Shown here in pieces: positions 1 through 12,466 of a stretch of 64,000 bases of DNA (position 1 is its first letter; each line of letters opens with the position of its first letter). Made by a program: the position numbers and the translations under genes. The notes below the pieces were generated by a model, which worked only from the letters and a program-made list of their open reading frames with translations, was not told where the DNA came from and did not search any database. This stretch comes from Sclerurus mexicanus (lineage: Eukaryota > Chordata > Aves > Passeriformes > Furnariidae): the NCBI GenBank assembly GCA_013396755.1, contig VWZF01002957.1, forward strand, positions 3,137,939 through 3,201,938. The letters run 5' to 3'.

Positions 1-1489
1 AGCTAGCAAAGTACTAGTTCTTTTAACTAGCTTCTGACAACTGAAGAGAGAGACTTTAGAGTCTTGCTTTGGTGGTTTTTAAATTTGTTTGTGCATTAAC
101 TCCACTAGATGTATTAGGAGCAACTTATACTGGTGAGCCTCATATTCCTCAATGAGTACAAGGAATTTACATTCAATGCATGGTTTATCATTGCCAATAA
201 ATTTGCACACACTCCCTGAAATGTCATTTCACAGTCTAGTCTGGCCCTCTCAAAAACAGTTAATAGCATTAATTCCTGTACTTTCTCATCTTCAGCAAAT
301 ACTGGGTAAGTTCTTAATTACAAATTCTTTGTGTCCAGCAAATAGGACGCTATGATTTCAAAGGCCATTTAATAAAAATTAAAAACAAAACAGTTAATTT
401 ATGTAAGATCTGTGCAAATTAAGCTGATATGAAGTACTAGTTCAGCACAATCTTTCTTATCCCATTTTATCATGTATCTGCATAAAAAGTGACACACATT
501 GTGCAAAGAAATTCAAACAGCACTGCTTTCTATTTAAAAATAATAAAACAGAAGTGATTTTGGCACAGATTTACAATGTTATAAATAATTTAATTGCCTT
601 CCATTTGGAAATAAGCCCCATTTAAAACAGTTTCTGTAAGCACCCCTATTAACATAACTCGCTCTGGGACTTCAAATTTTTAAAAAATATTTATGGTTAA
701 AGGTATTTCTTCTGCCTAATGAAAAATATTTACTTTGGGTTGATGTTTTTTCTTTTTAATATAACACACCAAAGCAGTCATCAAGGACCCAAGCAGAAGA
801 TACCTTTTTTCCACCTGATGATCTAGACAGAGGAATGCTTCTAATTTAACTCAAAGAGTTTCAGGACACCTTTAGAAGGAAAACAGAAACGTACCTTGTC
901 CAGATCATCTTGGGCCTGACAGTTTAAAAAAAAAACAAAACAAAACACTTCAGAGTGGCAAGACTGGACTACCTCAAGCTGAGAAGAGACACAAACATGA
1001 GTCTCTAAATATCAGCTAATGCTGTAAACACAAAGGTCAAAGTCAGCTAACCTCTTGTTGAGTCCAACTGCCAGCAAGTGCTCGTCTGATCTACCCTTTT
1101 TAGACCTGAATGCAAAGGCAGTTACCCCCCTGATACCACTGATCTCTGAATAAAGATTTTGGTGATGTACAAACACAGATCATGTCATTGATTAACTCTC
1201 TAAGAAGCTATGAAAGCTGGTAATATTAGCTTTGAAATCCGCAAGTCATTACATTAATGATTCAGGAACTTCTTGGAAAGTACAAAAAAGCAGAAGCTGA
1301 ATGAGCTAAAAAGAACATCATGGCAACCCCACAAACTGGAGGGCCAAGCGGAACAGGATGGAGGCCAAGACTTCCCATTGACAGATCACCAAAGGACACA
1401 GCTTTCTCCTTCAGGGAAGGTGCTGGAAGATCAAACTGAAGTCCTTTGCCCACAACTAATTTACCTTAGCTCAGCCAAGTCAAATTTTT
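1..1489. other. Unique A+T-rich non-coding DNA
   Basis: I see no gene, exon or repeat that I can name. The stretch holds short A and T runs, for example near 929-945. The longest open frame in this part (from 1273) begins at a TTG rather than an ATG and runs on into the CR1 repeat that follows, so it is not treated as coding. The part from about 1270 to 1490 may be further, unrecognisable CR1 sequence. Confidence 0.55.
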
Positions 1490-2316
1490 ATGTTTGTACA
1501 CCGGAGGGCTGCGCTGCCCTTCACTGGGGCCTTGACAAGCCAAACGTATGTGTTAACAGCACCCTCATGAATTTCACCAAGGCAAACCCAAAGTCTCACA
1601 TGCTGGAGCAAACTGCCCCATGCAGCAGTTCAGGCTGGGGACTGACAGGCCAAGCAGCGCTCAGGAAGGTGGGAGTCTGATGAACACTAAGTTGACCGTG
1701 GGTCAGCAGTGTGCCTATGCAGTAGTGACTGTAACTGCAGACGGCTCTGCACTACCGAAAGCATAGACAGCAGTTTGGTAGCACTGACCACTCCCTTCTA
1801 GTCATCGCTGTTAATTAAAGCTGTGTTTCAAGTAGCCTGCTCATTTTTGAGCCTTCAGATACAAAGGATATACTGATAAACAGGAGAGAAACCAAGGAGA
1901 GGCATCAAAACCACGATGAGCACATGATGCATGAGTGAAGCTGGGCTCTTTCAGCCTTTGGAAGAGAAGACTACCAGGGTCTCCAACTGCAGCCTTCTAG
2001 TTCCTTAAAGGGGGAACATAGATGGAGATGGACTCTCCTCAGAGACACACAGTGCAAGAACAAGATGTCACAGTCTCAAGTTGCAGCAAGACCAATTGTG
2101 ATTAGATTTAGGAGGTAAAAAGGCAAGCTGAGTGATCATAGACAGGAATGGGTTAACTACAGAGCCTGGGAAACCTCCATGCTTGGAAATTTTCAACACC
2201 TAACACTTCAATGCCCTGAGGAAACAGAGAGCTTCAAGGTCAGCCCTACTTTGAGCAGGATGTTGGACTAGATTCCCAGAGGTCCTTTTCAAGCAGAATT
2301 AATTGTGATATTTCAA
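1490..2316 (+). mobile_element. Old CR1 retrotransposon fragment (end of ORF2 and 3' UTR)
   Basis: This is a decayed copy of CR1, the main avian non-LTR retrotransposon, read on the plus strand. In order I see a block matching the end of the CR1 ORF2 (around 1497-1545), the tract encoding the NLMKFNKGK-like motif (tcatgaatttcaccaagg at 1564-1581), the block at 1689-1708 (aagttgaccgtgggtcagca), then the 3' UTR landmarks ctgggctctttcagcctttg (1941-1960) and gagcaggatgttggactag (2253-2271). The stretch 1725-1880 is poorly matched, so part may be lost or replaced. The terminal tattctgtgatt-type tail is badly eroded. It is 5' truncated, as most genomic CR1 copies are, and cannot encode protein. 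The divergence suggests an old insertion. Confidence 0.85.
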
Positions 2317-5300
2317 TAATAAGTACCCACAAGAGCTGAAGCAAAGCAAGAAAGGCAAAAATCAGCCTCACAACACCATGGGTATTCAGAGCAGCCTCCA
2401 ATGCAGCACTAATTCTAGCTAACCCAGCAGCAATTCCAGCATTGATTCAAAAAGGTCTGCAAAATTTCAAGCAGCACCCACGAGCATGGTCTTAACCCCA
2501 TTTTTTGAATGAAGCTGTACAGATAAAGAATGGAAGCTTTCAAGCCTAAGGTCTGTATCACATCTTTCCATCACCAAGAATCACTTTGCACTGGGAAAGC
2601 TGAAAGTGATTTTGGCTAGCATTTACTTAAGACAGCAATAAGAATATACATAAAATGTTTGAGGAAGAATGGCATTAATTCTAACATAACAACAACATGA
2701 TCTCTGGCTCTCATGTAAGATTTCATTTGAAATCTTGATTTTTGATTTGCTTTTTTAAATTACATTTCCAACATGCGTTTTTTTCTGCCACTATGAAGAA
2801 TATTATTTACAAATTACTATGGATAGTTGGACAATTGGTATCATCTCTCATTTTCTTTATACTATAGACTATACCTCAAACTGCTATGCTGCAATTTTTC
2901 TAACTAGTTGAATTTCACTTTGTCTGAAAACTTTGTTTTTAAACATCACTTAGTCAAGCAAGTGATATCTTCTTTCATTTTTACATACTTAGCTCTTGTT
3001 CACCCAGAAACCTCAAACAGGTGAGGAAAAATATTTTAAAAATATTTACTAGTCCACAAACATTGATGTGTCACCTTTTGCTGAGATCCCAGAATAACTC
3101 CTGGCAAGTCAGAGTTTACAAAAGCTCAGTGAAAGCAACAATAGTAGTATTCCTTGTGATAATTTAAATGGATTATTTAAATACTATAACATTTAAGGTA
3201 TTTATAACTTATTGTAATTACAACTTCTCCTAGAAAACACCAGATTATATTCCTGGAAAGAAGGCACCTGCTAATCTTGGTAAACAGAGCAGAAAAGTGG
3301 GATCTGATTTAGAATAAACACTCTTAATATTCCTTAATTGTTTTTCAGGATTGTTCCTTGAACTGGACAAAGCCCACAAGTTGCCAACACATGCTGCATC
3401 CTGTGGAACTAAACCCTTGATCACCATCACCTCACTCGCCAGCTATAGGGTGCACGGGGATTCACATGGGAGTTACTGCTAGTTAGGAGGCATACAGAAG
3501 CCTGCAGCTACAAAAGAAAAACACATGAATGTAATTCATATGTTAAAGCATCAGGATCTTGTCTTTCACATGACTACTATACTCTACAGATCTGTGAAAA
3601 TAGTATCAGAGAGATTCAAGTTGGGGTAGCAGAATAGGTAGGAACAGAGAGATGGTAAAAATAGTTAAGGTAAGAGAACCTGAACCAATCCTTGCAGATA
3701 AAAATGTCACTGAGTGAACCTGGGCTAAACTACTTTTCACCTGAATTGTGATTGTGAGTCCTTGTCCTTTAAGGACAGATCTCATTTGAATTATTCCCTT
3801 TAGGTAAGCAAATAAGTTCTTATGATTTTCTACCATCTGTTTAAAATAGGAAGGGAAATAGCAGATGTCAGTTGTGTGTGCAAGAGTGTACTGTCATACA
3901 GAGTTTCATCTCTTCCCTGACTACTCCTTAACCCTAGCACCACTTCTGCCCTGAGATATCCAAATTACTTTCACTCCAATCCTTCTTCTTCACACTCTGT
4001 TGAAAAATCTTTCCCATTCCTGCTTTCTGCATACTCTTACCCCAGGGCTAGGCTTACAGAATCCAAGTGAAAATAAGCATAATCATAATCTTTTCTGCTA
4101 AAGAGTTACAGACATAAGTCTCTGCCTATACAGCTTCTATATGCTTTCCTGTGTATCCTAACTCCCTTAAACTAGATTCTGAGCTCAGACCTCTGTCTAA
4201 CCCAACACTCTTGGCACCTTATCAATATTTCTGTCCTGCTTTCCCACTCACTACTGGCATCCCTCTTCAAAGGATAAAACCTGAAATGTCTAAGTAAGTA
4301 CAAGAGGTTGGGCATGCTACTGCAGCAGATGTAAATGCAGGAAATATCCTCCAAGAAACCACATCTGTGGTGGACTTCTGAGAACTTATTAAAACTTTTA
4401 TAAGATAATTTGTCATACAATCTTTCTAACAGACATTCAAATGTTTTTTACTGAGCATTCTGTACTATTTTCACTTGGGAGAACATCTTGAATGTTGTCT
4501 CAATACTGTATGCTCTGTTATTCAGTGTAGTTTACACACAGCTTTTTCAGATCTAGCATTCTCAAATGTTGGCATTCAAATAGAAATGAAGTGGTCCAAC
4601 ACAATGCAGTATCAGTATGAAAAAAATGTATTTTTAAGGATATTTGAACGTGAAATTTTTTCAGTATAAGGAGATGAAAAACACAACATGCTATCTCTAT
4701 GCTTTATATAATACTATCAACATGACCTTTTTCTTTTTTTGTTTTCCACTAAACATGATTGAGATGTCAGCCCCCAAAAATATTCATGACATTAACATAC
4801 TCTTGAGCGTAATACACCTGTATTGATTTGACTGATAAATTAGCTATACAAAATATTTTTGAAACTCCTAAATTATCTCATACTATGCCCCCTCTTGCTT
4901 CTTCCTCATCGTTGTTCTAGCCCACTGACCATGAAGTGAGGGAGTACAAGTCCTTGCATCAGCAGATTAGTACAACGGTGTTTAAGACAAGAACCTTTAA
5001 GATTGTCGTCAGACAAACAACTTGACAGAGAACAGAAGAATGCAGTAGCTGTAATAGCTTCTGTACAACTCTTCCCCATGTCCCACACTGTTCAGCAAAT
5101 ACTGTAAGACCAGGGGGAGAGGTGGGAGGCAGAAAGTCTATCAATAACTAGCACTAGAGTGCAGTAAGCCCAGCATTAAAACTCAGCCTGCTAAAGTGAA
5201 GTGCATTCCTCTGCCTGAATTATTTTCTAGAAGAGGGAATATTGTTGTGTTCCTGATTCTCATATTGACCTGTAGACTGTTATTAGACCATGCATTTTAT

Positions 5301-6204
5301 TTCTATATAGGATCTAAATTGTTTAAAATGCAGTCCTTGGTGGCCAATATGGTGGATTCAAGTTCCACAAAGTTACGTATAGGACCCTAATTTATTGCTA
5401 GACCCAGCATTGTGATCAGCAAACACTAGAACAAACATTCTTATGGGCCCAGAGTAGAAGAAAAGTTTCTACAATTCACAACATTTTTATTTAATGGTAG
5501 TGATTAATCACTGTCAAAGTTAAAATCTGTTCACACACAGAAGAAAATAGTTTACTTCCACTACCAGTTATTTTTAGTTCAGGAAGTAATGATTTGTACT
5601 GTGCATTTAAAGTTTCTCCTTTCTGAACATGGTGTTGTCTTGTCAGGAGCTTGCACTCTGAATTGTTCAAGGTAGCTAAAAAATCCATTTCAACCTATTG
5701 CACAACATCATTTCTGAACAGCCAACAAACATTGGAAAGATTAAATGCATCCAGACCAATAAATCTGCTGCTACTATTCAAAGCCTTTGCTAAAATCTTT
5801 TCTGGTAAAACAAAAGAGTGAATGCAAGGGGAAATTACACAATTACTGATGCCTGACATCTAAGTGATGAACAGACAATGAGAAGGGTGAACTACTGTCA
5901 CTCACTGCTCCATTAGCTGTCTTTAAGAAGGATGCTGGGAGGACAGACTGATCAGCTTAAGGAACATGAGACTCAGAAGACTGAATCTCACTCTGAGTTA
6001 CCACCATGCCACCTCTGTACACACTGGAGGTGCATAGGGAGTCAGCTGGGGTTAGGACAGCCTGACCAGGCTGGGAACGAACTAGATAGCACCACCATGG
6101 GAACACAGGATACTGCTACCTTATCTACCTTTCCTGAAATCATGAACACCTGGGAAGTGGCATCTATGTTCCTGCTCTCCCAGGTCTGTTAGCTTCTGCT
6201 ACTT
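2317..6204. other. Unique non-coding DNA
   Basis: I see no gene or named repeat. The part from 3900 to 4050 is pyrimidine-rich. The short open frames here (60-88 codons) have no recognisable domain and several start at non-ATG codons. An 86-codon ATG frame at 5932-6192 ends just before the next CR1 and shows no family resemblance. Confidence 0.55.
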
Positions 6205-6759
6205 CAGTGTCTTGGGTCCAGCAACAGTCTTCGGGGCTGCAAGCCAACAGTGTGCACTCACAGACCAGAGTGTAAACTGCATTCTGGGATGCATCTGTGG
6301 CCAGCAGGTCTCATAAGACTCCACCTGGTCCTCATCATAGGAAAGACATGTAGAGTAGCAAAGATAATCAGAGGGATGGAGCACCTTTCCTATGAAGGTA
6401 GGCTGAGAGAGTTGGAGTTGTTCAGCCTGGAGAAGAGAAGGCTCTTGGGAGACCTGTAGCAATCTTCCAATACTTTAAAAGGCACTTACATGAAGAGAGA
6501 GACTTTTTACACAGGCAAGTAGTGATAGAACAAGGGGGAATGGTTTTAAAGTGAAAGAGATTTAGATCAAATGTTAGGAAGAAACTGGAACAGCTTGCCC
6601 AGAGAAGTTGTGGATGCCCCATCCCTGGAAGTTTTCAAGGCCAGAGTGGATGGGGCCCTCAGAAACCTGTTTTAGTGAGAGGTATCCCTGCCCATGGCAG
6701 GAAGATTGGAACTAGAATATCTTTAAAGCCCCTTTCAACTCAAACTATTCTATGATTCT
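6205..6759 (+). mobile_element. CR1 retrotransposon, 3' end with tail
   Basis: A 5'-truncated avian CR1 on the plus strand. It begins in the last part of ORF2, where tggccagcaggtc-type sequence lies near 6300, and runs through the usual landmarks: ggagcacctttcctatgaag (6379-6398), ttcagcctggagaagagaag (6421-6440), cagcttgcccagagaagttg (6591-6610) and the pre-tail block about 6700-6740. It ends with attctatgattct at 6747-6759, the characteristic short CR1 3' repeat. Two gaps relative to a typical copy lie near 6310-6360. It is dead as an element. It is moderately diverged, younger than the copy at 1490-2316. Confidence 0.95.
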
Positions 6760-7300
6760 CCTCATAAGCACAAGGCCTTCATTAAAAGCACCATGAGCAA
6801 GGTGGTTGAGCAATGCTCAAGAGGGCAAACTAGATGCAGTTTATCAAGTAACCAGTATCTCCTCTGAGAAGAATCTAAATGCCCCTACTTTTTTTGGATG
6901 AAAGACCTCATATATGTAGGTTGAGCCTTTGCTGTTTTATTGAGTCTTTCTTTAGTGTCTTGGCATTTACTGAAAAATATGAAGCCAGAGCAAGCAGAAA
7001 AAGCCTAAAACCAAGTTATAACAATACACATTCACTTTCTACACCCATGCCCTTAACGCAGCTGAGAGTACAGCTTATCCCCATGACTGAAGCTGAACTA
7101 ATGCCTCACTACTGATGAGAGAAAGAGGCACTGACCTTCTGCTCCTGCCACCCTCTCACTAAGTCTAGTTCTGACAAACATCTGACCCCACACTAAGTAG
7201 ACAAACCATAAAAAAAAAAAAAATCAGAAAAGTACACAGATGATTTCTTTCCCTCGATCAGTGAGTTAAACTAGCTTACCCTGAAAACAAGGGCAAGCAG

Positions 7301-7318
7301 GTGGGGTGGGGAGGGGGG
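7301..7318 (+). repeat. G-rich tract
   Basis: The sequence gtggggtggggaggggggtt contains runs of four, four and six G separated by single bases. It could form a two-tetrad or imperfect G-quadruplex on the plus strand. It is a low-complexity feature with no visible gene next to it. Confidence 0.7.
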
Positions 7319-9892
7319 TTCACACAGGGAAGGCACAAGAAATCTCCCCTTCTGCAGCAATAAGCCCATAGCTGGGCTGGCCTCAGTGAGAGCTCACTCT
7401 TGATGATAGCTGCAGTGCTGCCTCCCCAGTGTGTTTCATAACAAAGGGCACATCTTTGTATCTATTGAGACTGTACTCACATCTCTTGCCTTTCTTCTGG
7501 TCTTCCATTCTTCTTGTTCTATTCTTTTGGTTTGAGTGCTCACACACACGCAAATAACCTCAACATATGTCTTCAGCTTAAAAGTGTAATAAAATAGTAA
7601 TAATAATCACCACTATCATCTGGCCTTCCTAGGTATCCATCTATCTGTCTGCCATGTCTAGGTATGACTGTGAAGAAGAACATTTAATTCCCCTTAGATT
7701 TAGCTTTACTAAAAGATGATTAAGCCTGTAGTTTTATGCAGACCTATGCCTGCATACACATCCAACAGGCAGTGGGTGGTAGCCATTAACACCACCAGCA
7801 GTAAAAGGGATTTCTTTTTCTGGCAGCATTTCTGAAAGTCTCATCTTGTGGCTTAGTATTTAAGTTACAGTTTTCAATAGTTCATTATAAAAGCATGAAG
7901 AATTCTTTTAATATTACACATACATGCCTGATCCTCTTCTTCCTTACAGTGGTTATTTGCTACAGTAATTTCACTATCTTCAGAGGACTTGGTTCTAACT
8001 ACAATAATTTAAGTAAGTTCAAAAGTAGGCCATGCAAACAAAATGAAATACGGGCAAAGTACAAAAACTCTTTAACAGTCTCATTTAATTTGACATATAA
8101 AATAAATATGGATTTTATTCAGGGGTGTATTGTCATCTTCAAAAGATTTCTAATCCTAGAAGTCATTTTATTGGGTTCTTTGGTTGGTGATTCTTAAGCA
8201 ATAATTTATTTCAATTAAATGACAGCATTTTTTAATCACAGGGAAGTGACTTGGCAGACAAGCAATTCTGTCTTTGGAGCTTTCATACATTTATTCATCT
8301 TCCTAAATTACCTAACACTTTGGAGTTCAGTTGAAGTTTCATCCTGAATTAATGATTTAGGGAAAGAAATTTATTTCACTACAACATATAAGGAATTAAA
8401 TAAGGTGAATGTTAGCGGGAGCAAGGGTAATGTGGTAATTTCAAGCCTGAACAAAAGCAGATGCAAACCACTGGCAATCCACCTCCATGTGCCAGAGTCA
8501 AAATTAGCCCACAATAGCTATGATTTTTTTATCAATAAAACTATAGCTTTCCCTGAAAATTATACAGGTGTCATACACAGCTGTTAAAGTCTTTCAACCA
8601 AGCAAACGTGTTAAACACTGGTGATGCAGTTAAGAAGTATCTCTTTGCCTGTAAGATAATATTTAATATCACTTAGTCATAAGATCAGACAAAATAATTA
8701 AACCCAGTAGTAGGCATCAGACTTCGGCACCCACCACCATCTGAGCATTGCTAACAGGGCTGGAGAACAGGCAAAGCTCCGTTCGCTGACACCAGGCTGC
8801 TGTGAATGACCGTGCCCTGCTATAATACTCCCTTTTTGAAATCTCTTTGCCTGCGTATCACTGGAAAAACAACGCCTGAAGCTTTCTGACAATACATTTT
8901 CCCCCGTTGTATTTTTCAATTTGGAAAGAGCCCTAATAGCTCCGTTTTTTATAAATGGATGTTTTCATTTGGCAGAGGAGCAGCCCTTAGACAACAGGGC
9001 ACACACTTTTTTTTTTTTTTCTTGATGGAAATTGTTCTGCTGGAGTGCATCAGAAACCATTGAAATCTCCTTACAGAATTTATCATATTTGCTTTCTTCA
9101 GCCAAGAATGAAAATCAGTTGTAAGTTAGAAAACTATGCCAGCCACTTAAGAAGTAGTTTCACATTATTAGACCGCATTGCTGTAATTATAAAAATTCCA
9201 CACAAGCCCCCCATTCCTGAACTTACTAAAACCTTCTTTTCATATGCTATACCTACTTCTTTTCCTATGCTAGTGAACCAAACTAAGTAGTTGCTATGTT
9301 ATCTCACCATCTCCCAAGAACATAGTTAGGAAATAAATATAAAAGGATTTCCAAACACGCAACAAATCCATGGAACTGTTAAGTGCACCACAGGATATAA
9401 GCATTTAACAAAGTTCTCTGACCACATCACTTGTGTTCAATCCACAAGAGCACCTCCTACTACTTAGTCTAACAGTCCAGTTTCTATTCTGATCCACACA
9501 TCTGTCACAAAAAAAGGAATTAAGCCAATCTATCATGAATTTGTGGCATCCCTGAATCCAGGATTTAACTCCAAGGTATGTGCAAAGCTGAGCACTGTAC
9601 AGCACTGAAATCCTGAAAAGTGTCAGGTTCATTATATATAAAATCAGAGGAGCAAGAAATAGGCGCTTAAATTGCTTCACATCTTGATACTGTGGTTTAC
9701 AGAGCAGCTATTTTAATCAAGGAAAGAAACTGGTACCGTATCAGTAAAAACTCTTATTACACCTAAATAAACAGCAGGAAATGATCTAGTGGGGAAAATT
9801 GTATTTTAACACAAGGTTCAGGCAGTAGACAGTCCTACATAATTTTACCTTAGAAAATAGGTCATGGTGGTGTGACACAAAGGAGGAAACAA

Positions 9893-9906
9893 GGGGGGGG
9901 GGGGGG
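9893..9906 (+). repeat. Poly-G homopolymer, 14 bases
   Basis: An uninterrupted run of 14 G. Such runs are hypermutable and are often mis-sized in assemblies, so the exact length should not be trusted. Confidence 0.9.
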
Positions 9907-10099
9907 CAAACAGAAAGGAACAAACAGAAAACAGTCATTACCTTGACAAACTGCTAGAGTCCAAAACTTAGATCCACAGCTTTTTGCTAGCAGCAAGAAG
10001 CTGCAATAAAGAGATGAAATAGAGCTAGAACAGCAGTTGGGATTCTCACTTTGGCACATGTGTATCCAGCTGAATTTGAAATTGCAGTGCACCCAGTGG

Positions 10100-10290
10100 G
10101 TGGTTGGGCATTGGAACAGGCTCCTCAGGGAAGAGGTCAGTGCCTCAAGTCTGTCAGAGCACAAGAAGCATTTGGACAACACTCTCAGACACACACTGTA
10201 ATTCTTGGGGTGTCCCATGCTGGGCCAGCAGTTGCACTTGATGATCCTTGAGGATCTCTTCCAACTCAGCTTATTCTATGATTCCATGAT
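10100..10290 (+). mobile_element. Short CR1 retrotransposon tail
   Basis: A strongly 5'-truncated CR1 on the plus strand, of which only the last part of the 3' UTR remains. The landmark cattggaacaggctcctcag lies at 10109-10128, the block tgatgatccttgaggatctc precedes the tail, and the copy ends with ttattctatgattccatgat at 10271-10290. The antisense open frame of 118 codons over this area is a shadow of the repeat and its poly-G neighbour, not a gene. A break point upstream of 10100 is not clear. Confidence 0.92.
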
Positions 10291-12432
10291 TAACAGTCTT
10301 AAGAAAATAACTGTGCTTATTTAGACAGTGTGTTTGTAAAACCCAAGAGCTTTAGTCCCTCCAGGTTCAGCTTGTAGCATAGATCAGAAATTTAACGCTG
10401 TGCAACCCTAAACATGATCCTGATTATCTCATGCTCACAACCTTTAGCTTCACTGATGGCTAAGGAAAACTCACTCATTAAGCAATGGGAACATTTAAAC
10501 GGTGTTTATGAGCATTGCCATCTGAATGGAACTGGAATAAATTAGGCTAAAATTATTTTCTCAGAAAACTCTGAGAGATACCTTGTCATCACCTACAGTT
10601 GGTTTATATTTTAAAGCCTAACTCATTCGAAAGAGGGAAAAGATATCAGCTGATAGAGGCTGTGTCCATACTTTTCCTCCTTACTGTTTCTATTGCCTGT
10701 GTACATACTTTTTTGGGGAGAAAACACCTCTAAATTGTGTTACCTGCATCATTTATAATAAAATGTATGTAGGATTGAATGCATTTGTTGTACACCCTTC
10801 TGTGTATCCCAGAACTGCGTCATTAAAATATTAATATTTGGTAATAGGCAGATTTCTTCCTCTTTACAGAGTAAAATTGGCCATATTTCAAAGTGTTTGT
10901 TTTCCTAACAGTTACACAGTTTCAATGGCTAACATATACAATATATAAATACACATAAATAACTACAAACTCTACAAATTATGAGGTTATTTACTCATGT
11001 ATCTTGACATTTAGAAATTCTTCTGCATTCTAATTACTTTTCCCTCTGTACGACATTTAACCATCTCCAGAGATTTCACTATGATTACTTCCTTGTATAT
11101 AAGGTCACTTTTAACAAATCTTAGTAATGCCAAAAAAAAAAAAAAATCTCTGTGAGCAGCTCACAGTGCACAATTCCAAACTAGCTCAAACTGTAGAAAA
11201 AGCACATCTCATTCTTCCACAACAACAAATTATAGTTGTTTTTACACTTCTTTAGCCTAATACTAAACATGGATGACATCTTAATGAATAATTTTTTCAA
11301 GAGCACTCCATCTTCTGTCACTGTGTAAGTCAATCTTATTCCCATAGAAAAATCAAGCAATCACTTGGTTCCTCATCCGCTACAGCACCCACGGGGCAAT
11401 CACAGAAAAGGCTTATTTATACATTAGTGGAAGATTAGATTATTTCATCTGTGGTTTGCTCAGGCATTTCAATTGGGATGTTCTCTTCATTTCTTTTACA
11501 TCCTTGCTTGCTCCTAAGTTTCCTTCAGCTGGAAAAACTTGCAAACCAAAACCACCACACTGTACACAAAACCCATGAGTGGCATATATTCCAAAACACA
11601 AATGTTCCCGCAAAGCATCAGTATAAAAGGAATTCACTGGAGTAGGAACCAATCTTCAACCACTGCCAATTCTCTTCTATCCCACTGAAGCAAGCTCACA
11701 CTAAGAGCCTGGTCTACCCTTTAGCCATCCTATACACTTTTAATTATGCAGTGAAAGTTCACAGTCACAACTGGCACTCATACTTTGCTCTCTGATATCT
11801 TACTTGAAGTCAATATTTCTCAGCCTATTTTGCACCTAGATCACAACTGCTCATTAAATAAAAAAAAAAAATCAACATCATTTACATCTCATGATCTAGT
11901 TAGAAAAATCTCTATTTCATGAGTAGCTCAGGCAGTAAGTTAACAGTCAAGAAAAAAGTTATCTTTATAATTTAAGCTTTAAACATTCCCCCTCCCAACT
12001 ACATTTATAACAAATGAAAATAGTGAGACTATGTGACATTAAAACTGCAAAATATGCAGGATAGAGTGGTACCCATTAAAAAGTGTTTAAGATGGCATGT
12101 TTCAAAAATCCAACAGGCTGCTTCCATGGCAGTATTGTACACACATTGTTACTGTACTAGAGAGACTTTGTCTCTCCAGAAGGCAAGGGAATAATGCAAG
12201 GGTAGACACATTAACTGCCTCATGGCACAGAATTGCATACCACCCTGGCTAATAAAACAGGGAAGCAAAGAAGTACCCCTCCCAAATCTTCCAGAATAAA
12301 TCCATGCTGGTTTAGCCATATATATTTATGTGGCAAGTTTTCACAAGTATGGCTGTTTGCACTCCACCCTACCCATGCAAGAAATTTCTTCAAAGTTATT
12401 TATCCTTTACTAACATTAAAAGACCTACCTAG

Positions 12433-12466
12433 GAAAGAAAAAAAAAAAGAAAAAGAAAAAAAGAAA
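12433..12466 (+). repeat. A/G-rich low-complexity tract
   Basis: A purine-only run of the form (A)n G (A)n G, with no pyrimidine for about 34 bases. It is a simple-sequence feature. Confidence 0.8.

Larger units (their letters stand above)
6760..10099. other. Unique non-coding DNA with a G-rich tract
   Basis: I see no gene or named transposon. The stretch includes an A run near 7210, a G-rich tract at 7301-7318, a T run near 9008-9021 and the poly-G at 9893-9906, listed separately where useful. The segment 8700-9000 is less A+T-rich and has more CpG than its surroundings. It might be a conserved non-coding element, but this cannot be judged from one sequence. Confidence 0.55.

Noticed and set aside
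1273..1680. 135-codon open frame on the plus strand
   Set aside because: It starts at TTG, and its second half lies in a decayed CR1 whose ORF2 end is recognisable in nucleotide sequence. It is a repeat shadow.
9862..10218. 118-codon open frame on the minus strand
   Set aside because: It is antisense to a CR1 tail and its last part is a translated poly-G run.
11150..11166. 8+1+8 palindrome CTGTGAGC A GCTCACAG
   Set aside because: An 8-base arm pair is expected about once in this much sequence by chance.
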